The notes beneath the pieces are model-generated. The model was given only the letters and a program-made list of their open reading frames with translations. It ran no database searches and was not told the DNA's origin. Source: Bacteroidota bacterium (GTDB lineage: Bacteria > Bacteroidota > Bacteroidia > Cytophagales > Cyclobacteriaceae). Taken from it: a stretch of 52,395 bases of DNA. Where the stretch lies: positions 1 to 52,395 of the forward strand of contig JAJRQT010000040.1 of the NCBI GenBank assembly GCA_024280115.1, read 5' to 3'. The stretch's first letter is position 1. The number at the start of each line of letters is the position of its first letter. Shown piece after piece: positions 38,804 through 46,561 of this stretch. A program made the position numbers and the translations under genes.

Positions 38804-39460
38804 TTATTTTAATTCAGCCAACACTGTTTTGCCCCCTTTAGTTTTCTGGTCAAGAGTTACGTTTATCTTTGAATTCAGTGGAATGAATACATCAACGCGT
38901 GAACCGAATTTTATAAATCCAAATTCCTGTCCCTGGTCCACGCGGTCATTTTCTTTGATATACCATCTAATTCTCCTTGCTACAGCGCCTGCTATCTGCC
39001 TTGTAAGAATTTGAAGTCCATCGCTTAACTCATATACGATCGTGGTTCGTTCATTATTGGTGCTTGATTTTGGATGCCAGGCCACCAGGTATTTGCCCGG
39101 GTGGTATTTTATATATTTCACGATTCCACCGACAGGATTTCTATTCACATGCACATTCACAGGCGACATAAATATGGAAATTTGGATTCTTTTTTCATTG
39201 AGAAATTCGGCCTCTTCAACCTCTTCAATTACGACCACTTTTCCATCAGCAGGAGCGAGTATGTGTTTAGGATTCACAACTATATCTATAACGGGGTTTC
39301 TAAAAAACTGTAACACACATAAGAATAAAGCGCCACTAAATAAATGGAAAATATAAATCCCTGTATTGGATACATTTATATAATGAATACCAATATTTAT
39401 AATTAGTAGTACAATAAGTAGAACCAGTAAAATAGACCTTCCTTCCTTGTGAATACTCAT
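38804..39460 (-). CDS. psd: Phosphatidylserine decarboxylase proenzyme
   Basis: A 218-aa inner-membrane enzyme making phosphatidylethanolamine. The frame extends upstream to a TTG at 39511 inside the glutamate dehydrogenase gene, but the ATG at 39460 gives MSIHKEGRSI, the family's N-terminus, so 39460 is chosen; it lies 16 bp after the gdh stop. Two hydrophobic helices (about 10-30 and 35-55) anchor the protein. APADGKVVVIEEV and the SIFMSPVNVHVNRNPVGG block follow. The self-cleavage Ser of the pyruvoyl group is in KFGSRVDVF. With cdsA two genes upstream it gives a local phospholipid set; no pssA is seen next to it. Confidence 0.93.
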   Translation of the reverse strand: MSIHKEGRSILLVLLIVLLIINIGIHYINVSNTGIYIFHLFSGALFLCVLQFFRNPVIDIVVNPKHILAPADGKVVVIEEVEEAEFLNEKRIQISIFMSPVNVHVNRNPVGGIVKYIKYHPGKYLVAWHPKSSTNNERTTIVYELSDGLQILTRQIAGAVARRIRWYIKENDRVDQGQEFGFIKFGSRVDVFIPLNSKINVTLDQKTKGGKTVLAELK

Positions 39461-39476
39461 ATAACTTAATAAAATT

Positions 39477-40748
39477 CTAAAAACCTCCCCTATAGCTGTA
39501 AGCTTTACCAACTCTATCGATGGCTACTATATAAGCGGCAATTCTTAGATTTACATCGTATTTTAAAGATGTTTTATAGACATTTTCAAAAGAAGTCCTC
39601 ATAATCCGATCAGATCTTCGGTTAACTCTATCCTTAGTCCATTTATAACCAAGCCGGTTTTGAACCCATTCGAAGTATGATACAGTTACGCCTCCAGCAT
39701 TGGCAAGAATGTCGGGCACAACAACAATTCCTTTTTCAGCAATAATGTCATCAGCTTTTGCAGAAGTAGGTCCATTTGCACCCTCAACGATTAGTTTAGC
39801 TTTTATTTTATCAGCATTTCGCATTGAGATGACATCTTCCAAGGCCGCAGGTACTAACACATCTACATCCATGGTAAGGATGTCATCGTCCATTTTGTCT
39901 GCTCCGTCAAAGTTTTCCAGGGTTCCCCGGTTCTCATTTCTGTATTCTATAGCTTTTGTAATGTCAATTCCCTCTTCGCGATAATATGCTCCTGTGATAT
40001 CACTTATGGCTACCACTTTTGTGCCGCGATCTACTAATAACTGTGCGGCATGCGATCCTACATTTCCAAATCCCTGAACAGCAACTGTACTGTTGTACGG
40101 ATTTATTTTCAATTTTTCAAGAGCGGAAAGTGTTGATACCATTACTCCACGTCCCGTAGCTGCAACTCTTCCGGCTGATCCGCCAAGTACACCCGGTTTG
40201 CCAGTAACTACTCCATTTACTGTCATGCCGCTATTGCGCGAATATTGATCCATCATCCAGGCCATTTCCCGCTGACCGGTACCCATATCTGGTGCAGGAA
40301 TATCTGTATCGGGGCCAAAAACATCGTACAAAGAAGTAGTGTATGCTCTTGTCAGTCTTTCTATTTCTCCCGAAGACATCTCCCTTGGATTGCAACAAAT
40401 ACCCCCTTTTGCTCCGCCAAACGGAATATCAACAACTGCGCATTTCCAGGTCATCCATGCGGCAAGTGCTTTTACTTCATCAAGATTCACATGAGGATCG
40501 AAACGGACACCGCCTTTGGAAGGGCCGAGCACATTATTATGAATCACTCTGTAAGCCTCAAAAACCCTGATTGATCCATCATCCATGGTGATTGGAATAT
40601 TGATGATCACTTGTTTATCCGGTGATTTCAAAACATTGTAAATTTCTTCATTGAGCCCCAGATGCTGAGCAGCTATCTTGAATCTGGACATCATGGATTC
40701 AAATGGATTTTCCTTGTCTTTTATTGGGGCAGGCTCGATATATTTCAT
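39477..40748 (-). CDS. Glutamate dehydrogenase (Glu/Leu/Phe/Val family)
   Basis: A 423-aa enzyme interconverting glutamate and 2-oxoglutarate plus ammonia. Seen: GPSKGGVRFDPHVNLDEVKALAAWMTWKCAVVDIPFGGAKGG with the catalytic lysines, PAPDMGTG, the NAD(P) fold VAVQGFGNVGSHAAQLL and the C-terminal VVPDILANAGGVTVSYFEW. Length fits the shorter hexameric class. ATG 40748 (MKYIEPAP) and ATG 40754 are both possible. It is followed closely by psd on the same strand. Confidence 0.94.
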   Translation of the reverse strand: MKYIEPAPIKDKENPFESMMSRFKIAAQHLGLNEEIYNVLKSPDKQVIINIPITMDDGSIRVFEAYRVIHNNVLGPSKGGVRFDPHVNLDEVKALAAWMTWKCAVVDIPFGGAKGGICCNPREMSSGEIERLTRAYTTSLYDVFGPDTDIPAPDMGTGQREMAWMMDQYSRNSGMTVNGVVTGKPGVLGGSAGRVAATGRGVMVSTLSALEKLKINPYNSTVAVQGFGNVGSHAAQLLVDRGTKVVAISDITGAYYREEGIDITKAIEYRNENRGTLENFDGADKMDDDILTMDVDVLVPAALEDVISMRNADKIKAKLIVEGANGPTSAKADDIIAEKGIVVVPDILANAGGVTVSYFEWVQNRLGYKWTKDRVNRRSDRIMRTSFENVYKTSLKYDVNLRIAAYIVAIDRVGKAYSYRGGF

Positions 40749-40836
40749 TTTCAAAATTTAATTTTTCCTGTATTAAACTTACTCTAAATTATAAAATTTT
40801 CAATTAGATATGCTTTAGATTATAAATATTAATTGT

Positions 40837-41667
40837 CTAAAAAAGCTTTAAGAAAGCAGCTATAAATGGCAATGATAACAATAGAGCATCAAAGCGGTCA
40901 AGAAACCCTCCGTGACCGGGAAGGGATGTACCGGAATCTTTGATTTTAATACTTCTTTTAAATAGAGATTCCACTAAATCCCCATAAGTACCGGCTATTA
41001 CAGTGAGTATGCCCATGACCATCCACTTCCAGGTTGGCAGGGCAGTCACAAATATCGAGATCACAAAAGCTATGATAAGTGTCAGCAAAGCGCTTCCCAC
41101 AAATCCTTCCCAGGATTTTTTGGGTGAAATTCGCTCAAAAAGCTTTGTCTTTCCAAACAAGGTACCCGCAAAATATCCACCTGTATCACTCGCCCAGGTC
41201 AGGATAAGAATGCCGGCAACTAATTCAAAGTGGTAATTCCCCGTGCTAAATGCAATTACATGCAGCAATGAAAAAGGAATGGCTACATACAATATTCCAA
41301 GGAAAGTATAAGCAATATTGGTGAATGGTTTTACATCTGATTTTTTATATAATTTTATAAAATAGATGATGGCGCTGAAAGGAAACACAAGGTAAAAAAT
41401 CACCGGTTCAATAATTTCCATCTGGACTAAAAACGTAAATGTATATATCAGCATTCCCGACAGGGTCCCCCAGAATGTCAAAGGCAGATAACCATCAATT
41501 CCTACAAGCAGGTAGAATTCCCTTAATGATAAAAAAGATATGATTAGAAAAACTACAAAATAAGCCCAGGGATGCCAATAAAGTGCCGGAATAATAATTG
41601 TCACACCCAAAATGGCTATAATGATGCGCTGGGTGAGATTATTGTAATTATTCAAATTTGATCTCAT
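40837..41667 (-). CDS. cdsA: Phosphatidate cytidylyltransferase CdsA
   Basis: A 276-aa polytopic membrane enzyme forming CDP-diacylglycerol from CTP and phosphatidate. It has seven or eight hydrophobic helices. The family signature is at the C-terminus: SLFKRSIKIKDSGTSLPGHGGFLDRFDALL; earlier SPKKSWEGFVGS and WASDTGGYFAGTLFGK also fit. ATG 41667 (MRSNLNNYN) is preferred; the frame could start 6 bp earlier. It overlaps the DUF2007 gene by 20 bp, so the two are coupled. Confidence 0.94.
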   Translation of the reverse strand: MRSNLNNYNNLTQRIIIAILGVTIIIPALYWHPWAYFVVFLIISFLSLREFYLLVGIDGYLPLTFWGTLSGMLIYTFTFLVQMEIIEPVIFYLVFPFSAIIYFIKLYKKSDVKPFTNIAYTFLGILYVAIPFSLLHVIAFSTGNYHFELVAGILILTWASDTGGYFAGTLFGKTKLFERISPKKSWEGFVGSALLTLIIAFVISIFVTALPTWKWMVMGILTVIAGTYGDLVESLFKRSIKIKDSGTSLPGHGGFLDRFDALLLSLPFIAAFLKLF

Positions 41668-41860
41668 CCTCAACTATCTTCTTTGCTTCAATAGTATATT
41701 TATTGGGTACCATCACTTCAATAAGACCATGACTTATATGAAGTGTTGAGTCTTTCTTATTTATAATGACGGCTTCAATTTCCCGATCCATCAGAACGCC
41801 TCTCACTATCTCTGCCCTGGAGTGAATGGGTGTTTTATAAACGAGTGTCCAATCTTTCAT
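41648..41860 (-). CDS. DUF2007 small protein
   Basis: A 70-aa DUF2007 (putative signal-transducing) protein: WTLVYKTPIHSRAEIVRGVL, DREIEAVIINKKDS and a VMVPNKYTIEAKKIVEDE tail give the compact alpha/beta pattern. No catalytic residues are known. It overlaps the CPBP protease gene upstream (26 bp) and cdsA downstream (20 bp), so all three are very likely one operon. Confidence 0.88.
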   Translation of the reverse strand: MKDWTLVYKTPIHSRAEIVRGVLMDREIEAVIINKKDSTLHISHGLIEVMVPNKYTIEAKKIVEDEIKFE

Positions 41861-42800
41861 GCTCCTTAATATTTGCTAAGTAGTTCTTAAAATACACAAG
41901 TGTTATTACAAATAAAGCAGAAAATATTAAAACATACACTGTTGGTAATGCTTCTGTTGATTCCACATCAATATCTATAAGGTCTTTTTGGTAAATATAC
42001 AGTGCAAACAATGATACTCCGTTATTAAAAATATGCGCAACTACCGGAACTATTAATTTCCCAGACCACATGTATAAATAACCAAATAGTGCCCCTAATA
42101 GCATTCTCGGAATAAATCCATAAAACTGAAAATGAATTGCGCTGAATAAAATGGCAGCTACCCAGATTGCAGCATGGTTGTTTTTAAAGATCCTCTTCAA
42201 TAAATTTTGCAAAAATCCCCGGAACAACAATTCTTCTCCAATCCCCGGAATAATGGCAATTACGATCACCGCTAATATAAAATAGCCGGTAGATTCAAAA
42301 TCTGTCAGAAACTCGGTCAACACCTGCATTTGATCTTCAAGACCCTTGGCCCACCTTTCAATACCGGTAAAAGTATCGGGTAATTTTATATTTGCATTCC
42401 ATTCGATAAAAACGGTATTCACTATCATGAATGAAAAAACTATAATCACCGTGAAAAGAATGATTGCAAGAATATCTTTTGGAAAACTAAAAAAATCTTT
42501 TCTCAGGTTTCCTTTGATAAGTGTATAATAAAATATCAATGGCGCTATAATGAAACCTCCTAATGATGACATGCCCTGATACGAAAGGAACATGGTTCTT
42601 TGCTCGGGGTATGCCGTTGGATTCATAAGTATATTTGTAAGCTCTTTCATGCCAATACCAGACATGATCATGGCAGTGATAATTGCCATCACCTGGCCAA
42701 TTAAAAACAAGCCTCCAATAGTAATTAAAATCAATGCGAGCAGCAATACCCATGGGTTCTTGCCTTGAGAATATAGGGGGTTAGATTCCAAATCCGACAT
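41835..42800 (-). CDS. CPBP-family intramembrane glutamic protease
   Basis: A 321-aa protein with about eight hydrophobic helices and the Abi/CAAX-protease core. The catalytic motif EExxxR is GIGEELLFRGFLQNLL, the second motif is SAIHFQFYG, and the third is VAHIFNNGVSLF. Such proteases process prenylated proteins in eukaryotes; bacterial targets are mostly unknown. It is the first gene of the operon with DUF2007 and cdsA and is divergent from dusB across only 36 bp, so promoters must overlap. Confidence 0.9.
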   Translation of the reverse strand: MSDLESNPLYSQGKNPWVLLLALILITIGGLFLIGQVMAIITAMIMSGIGMKELTNILMNPTAYPEQRTMFLSYQGMSSLGGFIIAPLIFYYTLIKGNLRKDFFSFPKDILAIILFTVIIVFSFMIVNTVFIEWNANIKLPDTFTGIERWAKGLEDQMQVLTEFLTDFESTGYFILAVIVIAIIPGIGEELLFRGFLQNLLKRIFKNNHAAIWVAAILFSAIHFQFYGFIPRMLLGALFGYLYMWSGKLIVPVVAHIFNNGVSLFALYIYQKDLIDIDVESTEALPTVYVLIFSALFVITLVYFKNYLANIKEHERLDTRL

Positions 42801-42836
42801 AATTGCGCTAAATTTACAGCAAAATTTTAAAATACC

Positions 42837-43832
42837 TTGGTTAAAATAGGAAACTTAGAAGTTGGCGAATTTCCATTGTTGCTCGCTCCTATGGAAGATG
42901 TGAGTGATCCACCATTTCGGGCTGTTTGCAAGGAAAATGGAGCTGATTTGATGTACACAGAATTTATCAGTGCTGAGGGGTTGATCAGGGACGCTAGTAA
43001 AAGTTTGCAAAAACTTGATATTTACGAATATGAACGGCCAATAGGCATCCAGATATTTGGAGAAAAAATTGATTCTATGAAATTGGCCGCCGAGAGAGCT
43101 GAAGCGGCCCGACCTGAATTAATTGATATTAACTATGGTTGCCCGGTAAAAAAAGTGGCCTTGAAAGGCGCCGGAGCCGGAATCCTTCATGACATCCCAA
43201 AAATGGAACGAATGACCAGGGAAATCGTCAACCAGGTTTCCTTGCCCGTGACAGTAAAAACCAGGCTTGGTTGGGATGAGAACACTATTAAGATTGTGGA
43301 GGTTGCGTTAAGATTACAGGATGCGGGAATAAAAGCACTTACAATTCATGGCCGCACCAGGCAACAAATGTATAAAGGGACCGCCAATTGGGAGCTCATC
43401 AGGGAAGTAAAGAATCATCCTGAAGTGGAAATCCCAATATTTGGTAATGGCGATATATCCTCACCGGAAACTGCGCTCAAATACAAAAATGAATTTAGCG
43501 TAGATGGTATTATGATTGGGCGTGCAAGTATAGGTTATCCCTGGATTTTTAATGAAATTAAGCACTATTTTAAAACCGGGAAAATAGCGCCCCCCCCCAA
43601 TTTAGATGAACGGGTTAAAGTTGTAAAAAAGCATTTGAAATTTTCGATTGAATGGAAAGGTGAGAAAAAGGGAGTATTTGAAATGAGAAGGCATTATTCC
43701 AATTATTTTAAAGGCATAAATAATTTTAAACCAGTACGCATGAAATTGGTAACTACTGATGACTACCGGGAAATAAATGATATTCTCAATGAAATTCCTT
43801 TGAAATTTGGCTCAAAAGCCCACGTGGCATAA
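42837..43832 (+). CDS. dusB: tRNA-dihydrouridine synthase DusB-like
   Basis: A 331-aa flavoenzyme reducing uridine in tRNA D-loops. Seen: FPLLLAPMEDVSDPPFRAVC for FMN binding, DINYGCPVKKVALKGAGAG with the catalytic Cys, TVKTRLGWD, ALTIHGRTRQQMYKG, GNGDISSPE and IGRASIGYPWIF. The frame begins with TTG at 42837 (LVKIGNLEVGEF), where the family normally starts. A C9 run at 43590-43598 encodes PPP in KIAPPPNLDERVKV; it is in frame here but is a slippage-prone tract. Confidence 0.94.
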   Translation: MVKIGNLEVGEFPLLLAPMEDVSDPPFRAVCKENGADLMYTEFISAEGLIRDASKSLQKLDIYEYERPIGIQIFGEKIDSMKLAAERAEAARPELIDINYGCPVKKVALKGAGAGILHDIPKMERMTREIVNQVSLPVTVKTRLGWDENTIKIVEVALRLQDAGIKALTIHGRTRQQMYKGTANWELIREVKNHPEVEIPIFGNGDISSPETALKYKNEFSVDGIMIGRASIGYPWIFNEIKHYFKTGKIAPPPNLDERVKVVKKHLKFSIEWKGEKKGVFEMRRHYSNYFKGINNFKPVRMKLVTTDDYREINDILNEIPLKFGSKAHVA

Positions 43833-43835
43833 CGA

Positions 43836-44429
43836 ATGAAAATGAACTGCATAGTCATAAATATACATCCTGGGTATTATTTATATTATTGACAGTTGTT
43901 GGGGGAGTTCATTTATTCTTATCAAGAAAGGATTGACGATATATTCTGCCTCCCAGGTTGCAGCAATTTGAATTTTTTCCGCTTCAATTTTTATAATCCC
44001 TTTTTGCACTTTTTGTTGTGGCCGCAACCAATCTCTATAGAATAAACGTGAATATTATAAAATTCAACTTTGCAAATATCAACCCAATTACAATATCCAG
44101 TATTTCTATGTTCTTTATTGGTCCGATTGCGGCAATTCAACTATTTATTTTTACGGATTTTACCGATAAACTTACTTTGGGAGAGCAAGCGGTTATCACA
44201 TTATCTTACCTGATATTGCTTGGCGTGGTGGATACAAGACTTGCCCTGATGCTTTTCAACAAACTTATAAAAATATTGTACCACCCGTTTTCTCAAGTTC
44301 TGTTACATACCTGATGCCAATCGTTGCAGTCATTTGGGGATTAATTATGGAGAAAACCTTATTTTTTCACATTATCTTTCTATGGGGATCATAATTTGTG
44401 GGGTTTTTCTTACGAATAAAATTTTTTAA
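43836..44429 (+). pseudogene. Decayed EamA/DMT-family transporter
   Basis: Pieces of one ten-helix EamA permease can be read across three frames. Piece 1, 43847-43900: YTSWVLFILLTVV. Then the next frame gives WGSSFILIKKGLTIYSASQV and AAI, followed by TGA at 43969-43971 where an Arg codon is expected, then IFSASIFIIP. The jump at about 44000 to ALFVVAATNLYRINVNIIK skips most of helices 3-5, an internal deletion of roughly 85 codons. LGVVDTRLALMLFNKLIK then frameshifts in an A5 run at 44269-44273 into NIVPPVFSSSVTYLMPIVAV and IWGLIMEKT. A last shift near 44361-44382 gives MGIIICGVFLTNKIF and TAA at 44427-44429. Such exporters or importers handle small metabolites; this copy cannot be functional. 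Confidence 0.88.
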
Positions 44430-44556
44430 GTCTGATTTTTAAAAATAAGGTACACTAGTGCAACTTACTCGTGAAAAATTCAGTTTTAGTAAATAGGATG
44501 TAGTTAAATTGATAACTCATTATTTCGAACACAGGTAGCAATTAAAAACAAAAGTC

Positions 44557-44979
44557 ATGGATTACGCAAACAAAATCTCCACTACTATTTCCAAAAAGGA
44601 TATAAAGGAAATTCAAGACGCAATTAATTTCATTGATGATAAATTACCTGATTTAGATACCTTGACAAGAGAAGAGCGGGCTGCGCTTCCAAAAATGGAA
44701 AAAAACACCATCAATTTTGTCATGGAAAGTCTTGATGAAGCTGAAAAGTATCCGGAACTGATTCCTTATAATATAAATATTGATGAAATCAGAAAGGATG
44801 TTGAATTAATCAATTCGATATTTAAAATTCTTGACCCACTTCAAAAACTAACAAAAAAATTAGAAGACAGCGCTTTACTTGCGGGTAGTGAGGCCTATTT
44901 GCCATCTATTGGTATCCACAATGCAATGAAAGCAGAGGCTATCAGGAGAAAACACCCAAGGAGCAAAGTGTTAGCTTAG
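44557..44979 (+). CDS. Conserved hypothetical helical protein, 140 aa
   Basis: Not recognised. A soluble, strongly helical, acidic-then-basic protein with no signal or membrane segment. It opens with MDYANKISTTISKKDIKEI, has a central TREERAALPKMEKNTINFVM, and ends in IRRKHPRSKVLA. The layout suggests a helical bundle, possibly a four-helix scaffold, but no family name can be given. Its 3' end overlaps the convergent potassium-channel gene by 9 bp. Confidence 0.65.
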   Translation: MDYANKISTTISKKDIKEIQDAINFIDDKLPDLDTLTREERAALPKMEKNTINFVMESLDEAEKYPELIPYNINIDEIRKDVELINSIFKILDPLQKLTKKLEDSALLAGSEAYLPSIGIHNAMKAEAIRRKHPRSKVLA

Positions 44980-45996
44980 CTTTAAGTGTCTTATATATTT
45001 CTTTTTAAATGTTTTAATGGAATCTTCCTTTCCAAGAAGTATTAAAATGTCATTTTGAGAGAATTTTGTTTGTGGTTCTGGATTGAAAATAATACCCTTT
45101 TTAGCATCTTTAAATCCAAACACTGTTACACCTGTATTTTTTCTAATATCCATTTCCGCAAGGGATTTATCTCTGTATTCTAACCTGATTTGCAAATAAC
45201 TGATTTCCTCTAAAATATATTCAGATTCTCCGAAACCGCTCAACATTTCCACAAACTCAACAATAAATGGTTTTGTTACAATGTGTGCCATATGAAAACC
45301 ACCCAGTGCATCCGGCATTACTACATGATTGGCGCCGGCTCGCATAAGTTTTTTTTCAACTTTTTCATCCGAAGCCCTTGAAATAATTTTTATTTCAGGA
45401 TTCATTTCACGTGCTGTAAGTGTGATAAAAACATTTTCTGAGTCTTTTGGTAACGTGGTGATGATTGTTTTGGCACGTTTTATACCTGCATTAAGCAAGA
45501 TTTCATCCTGAGTTGCATCACCAATTATAAAATTATATGTCTTATCAGATTCAGGGAACCGTTCAAGGACGTGCTCATCGTTTTCTATGATTAAAAATTT
45601 TTTCTTGCTGTTTTTGAGCTCGAGCGCAGCCCTTCTACCATTTCTACCGAAACCGCAGACAATGATATGAGCTCTGAATTTACTTACTTCCCTGCCTTTC
45701 ATAATGGTATGATATATTTTATTAAGTTCTCCTTCGAATATGTATTTTGCAACAGTTGAAACTAAAAACGCAAAAAACACTATGTTGAATATGATGTATA
45801 AGCTCGTGAAAATTTTGCCATTATCGGAAAGAGGTTCAATCTCCCTGAATCCAACTGTAGAAATTGTTATGATCGCCATATAAAACGCATCGATCAGCCC
45901 ATAGCCCTCAATGATCATATAACCGCTTATGCCTATCAAAATAGAAAGGAACATTAACAGGAATGCGTAAATCAGCTGCCTTAAATGGTATATCAT
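44971..45996 (-). CDS. Potassium channel with RCK (TrkA-N/TrkA-C) domains
   Basis: A 341-aa two-helix channel subunit. TM1 is about 10-32 and TM2 about 62-85 (IFTSLYIIFNIVFFAFL), with pore loop TISTVGFREIEPLS between them. The filter reads TVGFRE instead of the classic TVGYGD, a variant known in bacterial channels of this class. The cytosolic part begins HIIVCGFGRNGRRAALELK (Rossmann nucleotide site), with IGDATQDEILL, and a TrkA-C domain (about 260-335). RCK domains usually gate the pore with nucleotides or Ca2+. It borders the DnaA-box region on its 5' side. Confidence 0.9.
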   Translation of the reverse strand: MIYHLRQLIYAFLLMFLSILIGISGYMIIEGYGLIDAFYMAIITISTVGFREIEPLSDNGKIFTSLYIIFNIVFFAFLVSTVAKYIFEGELNKIYHTIMKGREVSKFRAHIIVCGFGRNGRRAALELKNSKKKFLIIENDEHVLERFPESDKTYNFIIGDATQDEILLNAGIKRAKTIITTLPKDSENVFITLTAREMNPEIKIISRASDEKVEKKLMRAGANHVVMPDALGGFHMAHIVTKPFIVEFVEMLSGFGESEYILEEISYLQIRLEYRDKSLAEMDIRKNTGVTVFGFKDAKKGIIFNPEPQTKFSQNDILILLGKEDSIKTFKKKYIRHLKLS

Positions 45997-46561
45997 TATT
46001 ATGGATAGATTACAATCTAATTATAGTAATTTTTATTGACTTTAGAACATTGAAGATAATAAAGGCTCGAACTGTAAATTCTTTTTTTCTATCAATTATT
46101 ATGAATCAGGGAAAAGCATAAGAATTTATTAAAAAACACCTTGGTGATTTCTGTAAAATCGAAAATATTCCAAAGTCCAATAAATTAAGAAATTGTTAAA
46201 GTTGCGTCGTGATATATTAAAAATATGCAAACATTTAAGGAGAGTTTTTCCAAATTTTTAATGGATATAAAATGCTTATATTTTCAAAATCAGACTAAAA
46301 TGGATATTTATTTCAATGCAATTTTTTTGTCATAAAGTTATCCACAAAATGCTCAAGTTATCCACAGGAGACACTAATATACTTATAATCAGCTGAAATT
46401 CAGGGCATTAAGTATATTAGGTGAATTAATCTGGTTGTGGATAAATACCTCATTCTGACCTAGTTATCAAAAAATAACTTTTCAAAAAAAAGTTTTAAAC
46501 AATTTTTAAAACATTTTATGTAATTGAGCGCAACCGGAATTTTACCACTTAATATCAAAGG
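45997..46561. other. oriC: Candidate replication origin A: three perfect DnaA boxes
   Basis: This 565-bp gap between the K+ and ClC channel genes contains TTATCCACA at 46338-46346 and 46358-46366 (plus strand, 20 bp apart) and at 46436-46444 (minus strand). To the right is an AT-rich set of inverted repeats: AGTTAT/ATAACT at 46462-46479 and AACTTTT/AAAAGTT at about 46477-46494. Only two other perfect TTATCCACA were noticed inside genes (27456-27464 and near 30561), so three in 107 bp is not expected by chance. Both flanking genes are minus-strand; the plus-strand run starts 2 kb right. Either oriC or a DnaA-titrating cluster. Confidence 0.6.

Noticed and set aside
39461..39511. TTG at 39511 as the psd start
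   Set aside because: It overlaps the glutamate dehydrogenase gene, while the ATG at 39460 gives the family's usual IHKEG N-terminus.
44018..44314. A 98-aa open frame after dusB as an intact small membrane protein
   Set aside because: Its start is an arbitrary GTG within EamA-like sequence, and family sequence continues past both ends in other frames; it is part of a pseudogene.
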